Positions 17,569-25,377 of a stretch of 27,102 bases of DNA are shown in pieces. The stretch is from Gammaproteobacteria bacterium (lineage in GTDB: Bacteria; Pseudomonadota; Gammaproteobacteria; Chromatiales; Sedimenticolaceae). Both the position numbers and the translations under genes were made by a program. Under the pieces are notes generated by a model. The model searched no databases. It was not told the DNA's origin and worked only from the letters and a program-made list of their open reading frames with translations. Numbering within the stretch: position 1 is the first letter of the stretch; every line of letters begins with the position of its first letter. The stretch covers positions 1-27,102 of the forward strand of contig JAGRHE010000017.1 of NCBI GenBank assembly GCA_020445165.1, written 5' to 3'.

Positions 17569-18408
17569 ATGATTAAGACGCGACTTTTTTCGGCGGAGGC
17601 CGTTGCCGCGATCGCTCTGTTCACGCTTGCGCAGGCATCGTCGGCGTTCACAATCGACTCGGCGACGACCGCGGTCGGCGACACGTTCGACGTGGCCTGG
17701 GAGCTTTCCGGCACGGACAATCCGACCGGCGTGGACCTGAGTGGTAATGCCACCTTCGAGGTCCTGGCGATCAGCTCGGGCAGCGCGGAGCTCCAGTTCG
17801 GTCTTACCCTGACCAACACCACGCCTGTCGACAGTGCCGGTGGCTTCAGCAACATTGCGCTGAGCTCGTTCGGCTTTGGCGTGAATGCCAGTGTCCCGGG
17901 CTGGGCGATCAGTTCCTGGGGGCCGACCGGCAGCGGCGGCGGCCAGACCAGTGGCAGTGGCGGCGGCCCGGGCACGGGTCCGTCGAACAATGGCGACATC
18001 GATTTCTTCGGAGCGATCGACCCGTCCAACCCGTCCAGCGATCCGAGCTTCCCGGCCGGTGCGCCGAACCTGAACGACCCGATGCTGGCCTGTACCCCAT
18101 CGGCTGACGATCCGGACCAGCTCGACTGCGTCGAGGTGGTTGCAGTCGCGGTTGGCGGTCCCGGCGACCCTGGGATCGGTGCTAACGGTGGTTCGGACAG
18201 CTTCGAGTTCACGCTGACCCTGGACGACGTGCTGACGCCGGGTACCCAGCTGACGGTCAACCCGTTCGCCGCCTCGTACACCTACGACGATACCAATGAC
18301 GTTCGTGCGCAGGTCGTGGTTGGTGCGAACGAGATCCCGCTGCCGGGTAGCCTGCTGCTGCTGGCGATTGGCGGACTGGCCATGCGCCGCTTCAGCCGTC
18401 GCGCCTGA
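17569..18408 (+). CDS. PEP-CTERM-like exported protein (PLPG sorting-signal variant)
   Basis: 279 residues. The N-terminus is a signal peptide (hydrophobic to ~24, cut near SSA-FTID). The body is Gly/Ser/Asp-rich and beta-like, with a flexible linker around 120-145 (GSGGGQTSGSGGGPGTG) and one Cys pair (ACTP...LDCVEV) that could form a disulfide. The C-terminus has the tripartite sorting-signal form: IPLPGS, a hydrophobic stretch LLLLAIGGLAM, then basic RRFSRRA. This is a PLP-type variant of PEP-CTERM, recognised by exosortases in known systems, with cleavage and transfer to the cell surface or matrix. The body has no recognised function. It lies downstream of the PrsT-like gene and ends at a strong terminator. 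Confidence 0.85.
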   Translation: MIKTRLFSAEAVAAIALFTLAQASSAFTIDSATTAVGDTFDVAWELSGTDNPTGVDLSGNATFEVLAISSGSAELQFGLTLTNTTPVDSAGGFSNIALSSFGFGVNASVPGWAISSWGPTGSGGGQTSGSGGGPGTGPSNNGDIDFFGAIDPSNPSSDPSFPAGAPNLNDPMLACTPSADDPDQLDCVEVVAVAVGGPGDPGIGANGGSDSFEFTLTLDDVLTPGTQLTVNPFAASYTYDDTNDVRAQVVVGANEIPLPGSLLLLAIGGLAMRRFSRRA

Positions 18409-18434
18409 TTCGGGTCGCAAAAGCAGCCTGATGA

Positions 18435-18470
18435 CCGCCGCAGGGCTCTGTCCTGCGGCGGTTTTGTTTT
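18435..18470 (+). terminator. Strong rho-independent terminator
   Basis: Perfect 10-bp stem CCGCCGCAGG / CCTGCGGCGG with a 7-base loop, followed directly by TTTTGTTTT. It lies 26 bases after the PEP-CTERM-like stop and separates that unit from the dioxygenase gene. Confidence 0.93.
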
Positions 18471-18593
18471 CAGTGCCGTCCGGCGGCGGGTGGCCGTGGC
18501 CGGGCATCTCCACAGCGTGGCCGGGGTTTGCAGTCAGCCGGGTCGGCGTTAGCCTCTGTCGGTATCCCCGCTTCCCTGTGACACGATACTTCC

Positions 18594-18598
18594 GGAGG
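18594..18598 (+). promoter_or_regulatory. Shine-Dalgarno GGAGG of the dioxygenase gene
   Basis: GGAGG lies only 4 bases before ATG 18603. It is the best ribosome site among the plus-strand genes of the window and it fixes this start, which also begins the twin-arginine signal. Confidence 0.75.
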
Positions 18599-18602
18599 CA
18601 CC

Positions 18603-19229
18603 ATGCCGATCTCCAGACGACGATTGCTGACCGCGGCCGGCCTGCTGCTGGCTTCCGGTTCCGCGCCGGCAGCGCTGCTGCCGGCCACGCCGCGCCAGAG
18701 CGCGGGGCCGTTCTACCCGGATGACTATCCGCTCGATGACGACAACGATCTGGTCCATGTGCGCGGCCGTTCACAACCGGCCATGGGCCAGATCACCGAT
18801 CTGCGCGGGCGGCTGCTGGATCGCAACGGCCAGCCGCTGCGCGACACCCGGATCGAGATCTGGCAATGCGATGCCAACGGCCGTTACCGACACTCGCGTG
18901 ATCCAGGGCGCGGTGCGATCGATGCCGGCTTCCAGGGCCTCGGACATGCGAACACCGATGACGCGGGCCGCTACCGCTTTCTGACCATCCGGCCGGTGCC
19001 GTACCCGGGGCGAACGCCGCATATCCACGTGCTGGTGCAGACGCTGGACGAGCGGCCGTTTGTCACCCAGCTCTATGTCGAGGGCGAGACGCGCAATGCC
19101 GAAGATTTTCTGTACCAGCGCATTCCGGTCGAACGCCGCCGGTTGGTGACCGTGCCCTTTGCGACACGGCCGGATTCGGATCATCTGCACGCCCAGTGGG
19201 ACATCGTGCTCGGCGAAAGCAGGGGCTGA
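18603..19229 (+). CDS. Tat-exported intradiol ring-cleavage dioxygenase
   Basis: 208 residues. The N-terminus MPISRRRLLTAAGLLLASGS is a twin-arginine signal, so the folded metalloenzyme is probably exported to the periplasm. The catalytic domain belongs to the protocatechuate 3,4-/catechol 1,2-dioxygenase fold. The expected Fe(III) ligands are visible: Tyr95 (ANGRYRHSRD), Tyr134, His140 and His142 (YPGRTPHIHV). IEIWQCDANG and the opening QSAGPFYPDD are also typical. The family opens catecholic rings between the hydroxyls using O2. At ~180 mature residues it is a compact single-domain member with no separate alpha/beta subunit gene nearby. The substrate is unknown; no other aromatic-degradation gene is in the window. 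The exported methyltransferase-like gene follows at 87 bases and may be co-transcribed. Confidence 0.9.
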   Translation: MPISRRRLLTAAGLLLASGSAPAALLPATPRQSAGPFYPDDYPLDDDNDLVHVRGRSQPAMGQITDLRGRLLDRNGQPLRDTRIEIWQCDANGRYRHSRDPGRGAIDAGFQGLGHANTDDAGRYRFLTIRPVPYPGRTPHIHVLVQTLDERPFVTQLYVEGETRNAEDFLYQRIPVERRRLVTVPFATRPDSDHLHAQWDIVLGESRG

Positions 19230-19275
19230 CGATTGAGCGCCCGTCGCGCGCAGCGGCGATCGGTGGATCCTGAGC

Positions 19276-19293
19276 TGTCGGGTTTTGCCGACA
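19276..19293 (+). other. Small hairpin between dioxygenase and methyltransferase genes
   Basis: TGTCGG and CCGACA form 6-bp arms around GTTTTG. There is no T-run after it, so termination is doubtful. It may be an attenuating or mRNA-stabilising hairpin, or chance. Confidence 0.3.
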
Positions 19294-19315
19294 ACTGCAG
19301 CGGACCGGGATCGTC

Positions 19316-20011
19316 ATGATGCGCGGCAGCGCGGCTTTGTCGGTCCTGGTGCTGATGCTTGCATCGGCGTTCCCGGTCGGTGCCGAGGGCCTGGCGATCA
19401 ACCGGCCGTACGACAACCCCGACGTTACCCAGTGGCGCGGGGTGTTCGAGCGCGACGGGCGCGAGGTCTGGGATCGGCGAGTCGACATCCTGCGTGAGCT
19501 GCAACTGCGGCCCGGTGAGCGGATCGCCGACGTCGGTGCCGGTACCGGTTTCTTCAGCCTGATGATGGCGCGCGAGGTCGGCCCGGACGGCCGGGTGTTC
19601 GCGGTCGACATCGCGCGCAACTTTGTCGATGCCGCGGTCGAGCGGGCACGTGGCCAGGGGCTGGACAACGTTACCGGGGTGGTCAACGACCAGCACGGCG
19701 TTGGCCTGCCGCCGGCCAGTGTCGACCGGGTCTTCATCAGTGACACCTACCATCACTTCGAGTATCCACGGGCGATGCTCGACAGTATCCACGCGGCGCT
19801 GGACCGCGACGGTGAATTGGTCGTGATCGACTTCAAGCGTATCCCCGGAGTCAGCCATCCCTGGGTGCTGCAGCATGTACGCGCCGGCGAGGGGCAGGTG
19901 CGTGGTGAGATCGAGGCGGCAGGTTTCGAGCTGGTCGGGCGGCCCGATTTCATGCAGACCCAGTACTTCCTGCGCTTTCGCAAGCGTGCGGGCGAGCGTC
20001 GGTCCGATTGA
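19316..20011 (+). CDS. Class I SAM-dependent methyltransferase-like protein with signal peptide
   Basis: 231 residues, with start ATG 19316 or the adjacent ATG 19319. The first ~23 residues (MMRGSAALSVLVLMLASAFP, then VGA|EG) form a classic signal peptide. A Rossmann methyltransferase domain follows: motif I IADVGAGTGFFSL (~70-82), acidic residue in VFAVDIARNFV, then VDRVFISDTYHHF and GELVVIDFKR. Related signal-bearing predicted methyltransferases are common in Proteobacteria, but SAM is not known to be abundant in the periplasm. Either the signal acts as a membrane anchor, or the protein has another role. It follows the exported dioxygenase in the same direction. The substrate is unknown. 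Confidence 0.85.
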   Translation: MMRGSAALSVLVLMLASAFPVGAEGLAINRPYDNPDVTQWRGVFERDGREVWDRRVDILRELQLRPGERIADVGAGTGFFSLMMAREVGPDGRVFAVDIARNFVDAAVERARGQGLDNVTGVVNDQHGVGLPPASVDRVFISDTYHHFEYPRAMLDSIHAALDRDGELVVIDFKRIPGVSHPWVLQHVRAGEGQVRGEIEAAGFELVGRPDFMQTQYFLRFRKRAGERRSD

Positions 20012-20097
20012 CGCGTGGCAGTGCGGCGGTGGCCGGATCAGGCCATAAGGTCGCTGATGCTTTGATCGAGATGGTTGAACAGCGCTACGTCACTGAA

Positions 20098-20123
20098 CGG
20101 CCGGCTGCGACAGCGTCCGGCCG
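20098..20123. other. Inverted repeat between convergent genes
   Basis: CGGCCGG and CCGGCCG (7-bp arms, 12-base loop) lie in the 169-bp gap between the methyltransferase-like gene and the convergent Mut7-C gene. With no T-run it is at best a weak bidirectional terminator. Nothing else was recognised in this gap. Confidence 0.35.
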
Positions 20124-20180
20124 GCGCCGTCTGCTCGGCACAGTTCGTTCATTACAGGCCTGGCATGAAGTCCATGCGTG

Positions 20181-20642
20181 TCAGTGGCTGGCCGCGTTCC
20201 AGCGCAGCAGGCGCTCGTGCATGCGCTGTACGTGACTGCCGTCCCAATAGACTCGGTCACATGTCGGACAATAGCGGACCCGGGTGGCGCGTTGCGCGGC
20301 GTCGTCGGGGACCCGGTGCAGGACCTGCTCGTCGGCGGGCTGCAAAGGGGTGTTGCAGAACAGGCAGCGCGAGAACGGGTCGTACAGCCAGTCGATAGGC
20401 AATCGCCGGCCTACTGCCACGGCACAGTCGTCGAGATCTTTGCACTGCAGCAGGATCACCGGCGTGTCGCTGCGCCGTTGCGCCAGTTCACGGTCGCGCG
20501 TCAGCAGTGGGCGCTTTTCGCCGGCTGCCCAGGCAAGGATCGCTGCATCGTCCATGCCGTCTGGCGGAATCAGGACATCATGTCCAGCGACCCGCAGCCA
20601 CTGGCCCAGGCGTTTCAACATCTCGTCACAGACAAGTCGCAT
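20181..20642 (-). CDS. Mut7-C family ribonuclease (PIN-like) with zinc ribbon
   Basis: 153 residues from ATG 20642. The open frame extends 54 codons upstream, but conserved sequence begins at MRLVCDEMLKRLGQWLRVAG, the usual start of the family. The N-terminal half is a PIN-like nuclease fold with D6 and D50 (LLTRDREL) as expected metal-binding acids. The C-terminal half is a zinc ribbon with Cys93/Cys96 (CLFC) and Cys125/Cys128 (CPTC). The domain is named for its resemblance to the C-terminus of eukaryotic Mut-7 exonuclease; its bacterial substrates are poorly known. It lies 97 bases downstream of the GGDEF/EAL gene on the same strand and could be the last gene of that unit. Confidence 0.88.
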   Translation of the reverse strand: MRLVCDEMLKRLGQWLRVAGHDVLIPPDGMDDAAILAWAAGEKRPLLTRDRELAQRRSDTPVILLQCKDLDDCAVAVGRRLPIDWLYDPFSRCLFCNTPLQPADEQVLHRVPDDAAQRATRVRYCPTCDRVYWDGSHVQRMHERLLRWNAASH

Positions 20643-20739
20643 GCAGGTACTTGGACACGTGTCGCCGGCATTTGCAAATCCGCACACACAGATCACGGAT
20701 ACGATGGCGGCGGGACTCCATTCCTGCCGGCTGCCATGC

Positions 20740-23586
20740 TCAGGCGTGGTTCGCCATGGCCGACCGGCTTTCCGGGTACAGCGGCACCGGCTTTTCGATG
20801 CCATAGCCCTGGCCGTAGTGCACGCCGATCTTGCGCAATCGTTCGAGCAGTGCCTGGTTCTCGACGAATTCCGCGATGGTTTTGATACCCATCTCGCGCG
20901 ACACCTTGGCGATCGATTCGACCATCACGGCATCCACCGGGTCATCGAGCAGGTCACGTACGAAGCTGCCGTCGATCTTGAGGAAGTCGACCGGCAGGGT
21001 CTTCAGGTAGCCGAACGATGACAGGCCGCTGCCGAAGTCGTCGAGTGCGAACGATACCTTGCGCTGCTTGAGCCTGCCGATGAAGCCCAGGGCATCGCGC
21101 AGGTTGCCGATGGCCGCCGTCTCGGTCACTTCGAAGCACAGGCGCTGGCCAAGCTGTGGCGCGCGCTCCAGGCGGCGTTCGATGTCGGCCATAAGGGCAG
21201 CGTCAGCGAGTGAGCCACCGGAAAGGTTGATCGACACGAATGCCTCGTCACCTGCGGCCTGTTCCAGCCAGTCGAATGCCTTGGCGATCACTGCCGCATC
21301 GATGCGGGACATCAACCCGTAGCGCTCGGCAGCAGGGATGAAGCGGGCGGGTGGGACCAGTTCGCCGTCTTCGTCGAGCATGCGCACCAGTATCTCGCGA
21401 TAGTCGTTGCGCGCGGCATCCGCCTGCAGGGGCAGGATCTTCTGTGCGTACAGGACCAGGCGGTCTTCGTCGAGCGCCTGCTTGATGCGGGCTACCCAGT
21501 GCATCTCGGTACGCCGCTGGGCCAGGTCGTGGTCGTCCGGATGGTAGACATGGATCCGGTTGCGGCCTTGTTCCTTGGCGCCGTAGCAGGCCAGGTCGGC
21601 GAGGCTCAAAGCTTTCGGGTCATGCAGGTCGGCATCGATCACGGCAACACCGAAGCTGGCGCTGATCTGGAAGCTCTGTTCGTTCCAGGTGAAGCGGAAC
21701 TCCTCGAGACGGTTGCGCAGGTTCTCGGCGACCCGCATGCCATGTTCGAGGTCGCAGCCGATCAGCAGCAGTCCGAACTCGTCGCCGCCCAGGCGTGCCA
21801 GCATGTCGGCATCGCGTATGCCCGTTTGCAGATAGGTGGCGACCTGTTTCAGCAGTTCGTCGCCGGCCAGATGACCGACGGTGTCGTTCACGACCTTGAA
21901 CTGGTCGAGGTCGATGTAGACCAGGATGTGCCGGCCCTTGCCACGCATGGCCGCCTCGGTGACCTCGGCCAGCTTGTTGTCGAATGCACGACGACTCCAG
22001 AGCCCGGTGAGATCGTCGTGCAGGGCCTGGTGTTCGATCTGGCGTTGCATCTGGCGCGAAGTGGTCGCGTCATGGAACACCAGCACGGCACCGACGACCT
22101 GGTTGTCCTCGTTGCGGATCGGTGCCGCGGAGTCTTCGATCGGGATCTCCCGGTCATGCCGGTTGATCAGCAGGGTATCGCTGTCCATGGCAATCACGCG
22201 CGCTGCGTGCATGCAGCGTTCGACGGGATTGTCGCGTGGCTGGCGCGTGGTCTCGTCGATGATCGGGAATACGGCATCGATCGGGCGGCCTCTGGCCTCG
22301 TCGAGCGACCAGCCGGTGAGCTCTTCGGCGACCGGGTTGAGGTAGTCGACACTGCCATCGGCGAGCGTCGTGATGACGCCGTCACCGATCGACCGCAAGG
22401 TCACCAGTGCGCGCTTGCGCTCGCGCACGAGGGATTGTTCGAGTTCTTTCTGATCGGTGACATCGACATGCGTGCCGACCATGCGGAACGGTTTTCCGTG
22501 TTCATCGCGCAACGCCTTGCCACGCGACAGGATCCAGTGCCATGCGCCGTTGTGGTGGCGCATGCGGTGCAGTACCTCGAAGGTGTCTTCACGGTCGGCC
22601 AGGTATTTTTTCAGGCTGGCCTCGGCGGCTGGGGCGTCGTCCGGATGCAGCAGCTGTTGCCAGGTGGAGAACGCGCTCGGAAGCTCATCGTCGCGATAGC
22701 CGAGCATGCCTTTCCAGCGCGGTGACAGGTAGACCTCACCGGTGCGCAGGTCCCAGTCCCACAGGCCGTCACTGCTGCCTTCCAGCGCGTAATGCAGGCG
22801 GCGCTCGTTGCGTTCGACGCGGGCGTGCACGCTGATCAGCTCGTTCTCGCGGTCGACCAGCGTCTCGAGCATGCGGTTGATGTCACGCGATAGGTCGCCC
22901 AGCTCGTCCCGCCGGTCGAGGGCGAACTGGATCTTGCGCTCGCCGGCACGAATGGCGTCGGCAAAGCTCACCAGGCGGCGGATGTCACTGGTCATGCTGC
23001 GTGCCATCAGCCACGCGAACAGGATGCCGACGATGATTGCCAGCGCGGTGTAGACCAGGCCATTGAACGTGACCAGCTGCAGGTTGCCGGCGATGCCGGC
23101 ACGCGATACGCCGACCCGTGCCCAGCCGATGGATTTGCCCTGGATGACGACCGGGTGAGCGACATCGACCAGGTCCTGGTCGTCGATCAGTGTCAGCGGC
23201 TGTGCCGGCAATGCTGGTCGCAGCAGGCGCCGGCTGACCGGGTCGTCGAGATAGCGCCCGACCTGGCTGCGGTCGGTGTAAGCCAGCACCTGGCCGTTCA
23301 GGTCGGTGAACATCGCGTAGCGCAGCCCGGGATAGTGGCGCTGCGAGTTGATCACCTCTTCCATGCCGATGAAGTCGTTGGCGAGGATCCATGAGGTGCC
23401 GTTGGCGGCCAGTGCCTCGGCCAGGGCGATTGCCTGTTTGCCGGATTCCTCGACCAGGAAGTCACGCTGGCGGTGGACCAGGTCGAATACGAAGATCGTC
23501 ATCAGGATGGCGTGCACCAGGGCGATGCCGAGGATCAGCTGGCGGCCGATCGACGCGGTTCCGAATTGCCTGAGACGCTGCCACAT
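20740..23586 (-). CDS. Membrane HAMP-PAS-PAS-GGDEF-EAL protein (c-di-GMP cyclase/phosphodiesterase)
   Basis: 948 residues. ATG 23586 is chosen because it starts the membrane protein (MWQRLRQFGTASIGRQLILG) and lies 10 bases after the upstream lipoprotein gene; the longer open frame would overlap that gene. TM1 ~17-36, periplasmic sensor region ~37-175 (Cache-like in size), TM2 ~177-195, HAMP ~196-248, PAS1 ~265-390 (WDWDLRTGEV), PAS2 ~405-520, GGDEF ~525-690 and EAL ~700-940. GGDEF is intact at 600-604, with an RxxD inhibitory site (RDAD) five residues before it. The EAL motif reads EIL (731-733), with INLSGG, EVTE, DDFGSGLSSFGYLK and KIDGSF retained. The protein could both make and break c-di-GMP. 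The co-transcribed PhnD-like lipoprotein is probably its periplasmic signal partner. Confidence 0.92.
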   Translation of the reverse strand: MWQRLRQFGTASIGRQLILGIALVHAILMTIFVFDLVHRQRDFLVEESGKQAIALAEALAANGTSWILANDFIGMEEVINSQRHYPGLRYAMFTDLNGQVLAYTDRSQVGRYLDDPVSRRLLRPALPAQPLTLIDDQDLVDVAHPVVIQGKSIGWARVGVSRAGIAGNLQLVTFNGLVYTALAIIVGILFAWLMARSMTSDIRRLVSFADAIRAGERKIQFALDRRDELGDLSRDINRMLETLVDRENELISVHARVERNERRLHYALEGSSDGLWDWDLRTGEVYLSPRWKGMLGYRDDELPSAFSTWQQLLHPDDAPAAEASLKKYLADREDTFEVLHRMRHHNGAWHWILSRGKALRDEHGKPFRMVGTHVDVTDQKELEQSLVRERKRALVTLRSIGDGVITTLADGSVDYLNPVAEELTGWSLDEARGRPIDAVFPIIDETTRQPRDNPVERCMHAARVIAMDSDTLLINRHDREIPIEDSAAPIRNEDNQVVGAVLVFHDATTSRQMQRQIEHQALHDDLTGLWSRRAFDNKLAEVTEAAMRGKGRHILVYIDLDQFKVVNDTVGHLAGDELLKQVATYLQTGIRDADMLARLGGDEFGLLLIGCDLEHGMRVAENLRNRLEEFRFTWNEQSFQISASFGVAVIDADLHDPKALSLADLACYGAKEQGRNRIHVYHPDDHDLAQRRTEMHWVARIKQALDEDRLVLYAQKILPLQADAARNDYREILVRMLDEDGELVPPARFIPAAERYGLMSRIDAAVIAKAFDWLEQAAGDEAFVSINLSGGSLADAALMADIERRLERAPQLGQRLCFEVTETAAIGNLRDALGFIGRLKQRKVSFALDDFGSGLSSFGYLKTLPVDFLKIDGSFVRDLLDDPVDAVMVESIAKVSREMGIKTIAEFVENQALLERLRKIGVHYGQGYGIEKPVPLYPESRSAMANHA

Positions 23587-23596
23587 GGTCGTTGCT

Positions 23597-24535
23597 TCAG
23601 CCCAGGGGACGGACCTGTTCGGCGAAGCGCGTGATGAAGTCGCGCACCACCTGGTAGGTCGTGTTGTCGGCAGGTTCGAAACGCGACAGCTCCATCGCCT
23701 CCAGGATCTGACGGCCGCGCGGATGGGTATGCAACCGGATGAGCTGCCCGCGCACCTGGTCGACGATTTCATCGGGCACCTGCGGCGACGCGACGAGGCC
23801 GTTGTTGAGCAGCGGTTCGGTCTCCCAGATCACGCGCAGTTCGCGCGCCAGCTCGGGACGTTCCTTTACCAGTGACCGCCATGGCGGCGGCCAGGTCGCT
23901 GCGGCAGCGGTCTCGCCGAGGAAGGCGTTCATCACCGATGACTCCTGTGACCCGACATAGCGGTTGTCGAGATCGTGTTCGACATCGATGCCGTGCTGCT
24001 GCAGGTAGTACTGCGGCAGCATGGTCGCGGCCAGCGCGGTCGGCGCCGGGTAACTGACCGCCTTGCCCCGCAGGTCGCCGACCTGCTCGATGCCGCTGTC
24101 CTTGCGCACCAGGATGATGCCGCGAAAATTCTGGTCATCCCCCATCTTGGCGAAGATGCGGTAACCACGGTCGGCGGCGTTGATCGTCTGGTACGGGTTG
24201 GGCAGGCTGAAATGAAATTTGCCGGCGTACAGCTTCTGATCGTAGCTGGCGTAGTTGCGCGATGCCTCGAGGCGGAAACGGGCCTGGGGTATCTGTTCGC
24301 TCAGGTAGTCCATCAGTGGCCCGAACACCTCGAACAGGCGTTGCGGGTTGTGCAGCGGGTGGACGCCGAACAGATATTCGGTCTCGTGCGGCGGCGGGGT
24401 GTCGGAGAATTCGGGGCTGTACAGCGTGCGTGCCGCGCGCTCGCATCCGGCGAGCAGCGACATTGCCAGCATGAGGGTTGCCGCCATCAGCGTGAGGCGG
24501 CAGGCGTGCGCCACGCTGGAGTGTCTCCTTGTCAT
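23597..24535 (-). CDS. PhnD-like phosphate/phosphonate-type substrate-binding lipoprotein
   Basis: 312 residues from ATG 24535; a TTG two codons earlier is also possible. The signal peptide ends in the lipobox SLLAGC (Cys31). The mature protein is a type-2 periplasmic binding protein of the PhnD-like group: EYLFGVHPLHNPQRLFEVFG, ASYDQKLYAGKFHFSLPNPY, GIILVRKDSGIEQVGDLRGK and VSYPAPTALAATMLPQYYL. Genuine PhnD feeds an ABC permease; here no permease or ATPase is nearby. Instead the gene sits 10 bases before a membrane GGDEF/EAL protein. This suggests a signalling role, in which the binding protein reports a small anion or other ligand to the c-di-GMP enzyme. The ligand is unknown. Confidence 0.87.
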   Translation of the reverse strand: MTRRHSSVAHACRLTLMAATLMLAMSLLAGCERAARTLYSPEFSDTPPPHETEYLFGVHPLHNPQRLFEVFGPLMDYLSEQIPQARFRLEASRNYASYDQKLYAGKFHFSLPNPYQTINAADRGYRIFAKMGDDQNFRGIILVRKDSGIEQVGDLRGKAVSYPAPTALAATMLPQYYLQQHGIDVEHDLDNRYVGSQESSVMNAFLGETAAAATWPPPWRSLVKERPELARELRVIWETEPLLNNGLVASPQVPDEIVDQVRGQLIRLHTHPRGRQILEAMELSRFEPADNTTYQVVRDFITRFAEQVRPLG

Positions 24536-24554
24536 GAGCAAAACAGCGGCGTTG

Positions 24555-24600
24555 CGGGCGCAAACTTGATGCGCCCGATAGTCGGGATGCCTTACCCGAC
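24555..24600. other. Two adjacent hairpins in the phnD-like/imuA divergent region
   Basis: CGGGCGCA/TGCGCCCG (24555-24577, 8-bp arms, 7-base loop) is followed at once by GTCGGG/CCCGAC (24581-24600, 6-bp arms, 8-base loop). A T7 run begins seven bases later (24608-24614), too far for a clean terminator. The second stem resembles the GTCGGGC stem of the REPIN-like element at 25469-25512. Function unknown. Confidence 0.45.
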
Positions 24601-24655
24601 GAGAGGATTTTTTTGGCCCGTAGCGGGTCGACGGGCTCGCCTGGACGGTCTAATT

Positions 24656-24670
24656 GTTCTATATTGGTTC
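24656..24670 (+). promoter_or_regulatory. Candidate LexA box of alphaproteobacterial type (GTTC-N7-GTTC)
   Basis: GTTC at 24656-24659 and GTTC at 24667-24670 are separated by exactly 7 bases (TATATTG). The box ends 57 bases before the imuA ATG and overlaps a possible -10 hexamer (TATATT, 24660-24665). imuA-imuB cassettes are classic SOS targets. This direct-repeat form is known for LexA of Alphaproteobacteria, while most Gammaproteobacteria use CTGT-N8-ACAG, which I do not see in this gap. Confidence 0.55.
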
Positions 24671-24727
24671 TCTATCTTCCCTCGAACTATGTCCGCCCTC
24701 GCCGGGCAGGGCGGGGTATGCGCCGCG

Positions 24728-25366
24728 ATGCAGATGCCGGATCTCGATCAGCTCAAACGCGATGGCCTGTTGTGGCAGGGCCGCCGGCAGGCCGCGGCCG
24801 GTGTGCGCCTGCTGGGCAGCGGCTGGCGGGTGCTCGACGAGTTGCTCGGTGGCGGCTGGCCGCGGGCGGCACTGACCGAGGTGATCAGTGATGCCCATCA
24901 CGGGCTGTCGCTGCTGTTGCCGTTGCTGGCCGAGCTGAGTGGCGAATCGCGCTGGCTCGCCTGGGTTGCGCCACCGTACGTGCCCTATGCCCCGGCGCTG
25001 GCCGCGCGCGGTATCCGTGTCGAACAATTACTGCTGGTGCAGCAGGTTTCGTCCGAACAGGCCTTGTGGGCGACCGAGCAGGTGCTCAAATCGGGTGCCT
25101 GCAGCCTGTTGCTGGCGTGGCCGGAGCAGACTGCAGGCCGGTTGCTGCAGGTGGCCCAGCTGCGTCGCCTGCAGCTGGCCGCCGAGCAGGGTGACTGCGT
25201 CGCGGTGCTGTTTCGTCCTGCACGTTGCGTGCACCAGGGGGCGGCGTCGGCGCTGCGTCTGCGCGTGCGCCCGGCACCGCTCGGCCTCGAGGTCGAACTG
25301 CTCAAGCGCCGCGGCGGCTGGGGCGGTGGGTCGTGCATCGTGCCGCTGGACGGTGCATCGGTATGA
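24728..25366 (+). CDS. imuA: ImuA, SOS mutagenesis accessory protein (RecA/SulA-like)
   Basis: 212 residues from ATG 24728 (MQMPDLDQLKRDGLLWQGR). An ATG at 24689 adds 13 residues and lacks a ribosome site, whereas a GGCGGGG stretch precedes 24728. The sequence shows the RecA-like core of ImuA: GWRVLDELLGGGWPRAALTE near the start, SRWLAWVAPPYVPYAPALAA, VQQVSSEQALWATEQVLKSG, then LLLAWPEQ and a C-terminal basic strand region (LRLRVRPAP). ImuA is a RecA-like accessory factor that works with ImuB and DnaE2 in error-prone translesion synthesis after DNA damage. A candidate LexA box lies upstream. imuB follows, but only after a 338-bp repeat block, which is unusual for this operon. Confidence 0.9.
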   Translation: MQMPDLDQLKRDGLLWQGRRQAAAGVRLLGSGWRVLDELLGGGWPRAALTEVISDAHHGLSLLLPLLAELSGESRWLAWVAPPYVPYAPALAARGIRVEQLLLVQQVSSEQALWATEQVLKSGACSLLLAWPEQTAGRLLQVAQLRRLQLAAEQGDCVAVLFRPARCVHQGAASALRLRVRPAPLGLEVELLKRRGGWGGGSCIVPLDGASV

Positions 25367-25377
25367 AAGGGGCTTCA

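Noticed and set aside
21499..22725. Plus-strand open frame of 408 codons
   Set aside because: It is antisense to the GGDEF/EAL gene, whose motifs fix the coding strand. No domain is seen in the plus frame.
23975..24727. Long upstream extension of the imuA frame
   Set aside because: It would run antisense through the phnD-like gene and across the candidate LexA box; ImuA similarity begins only near 24728.
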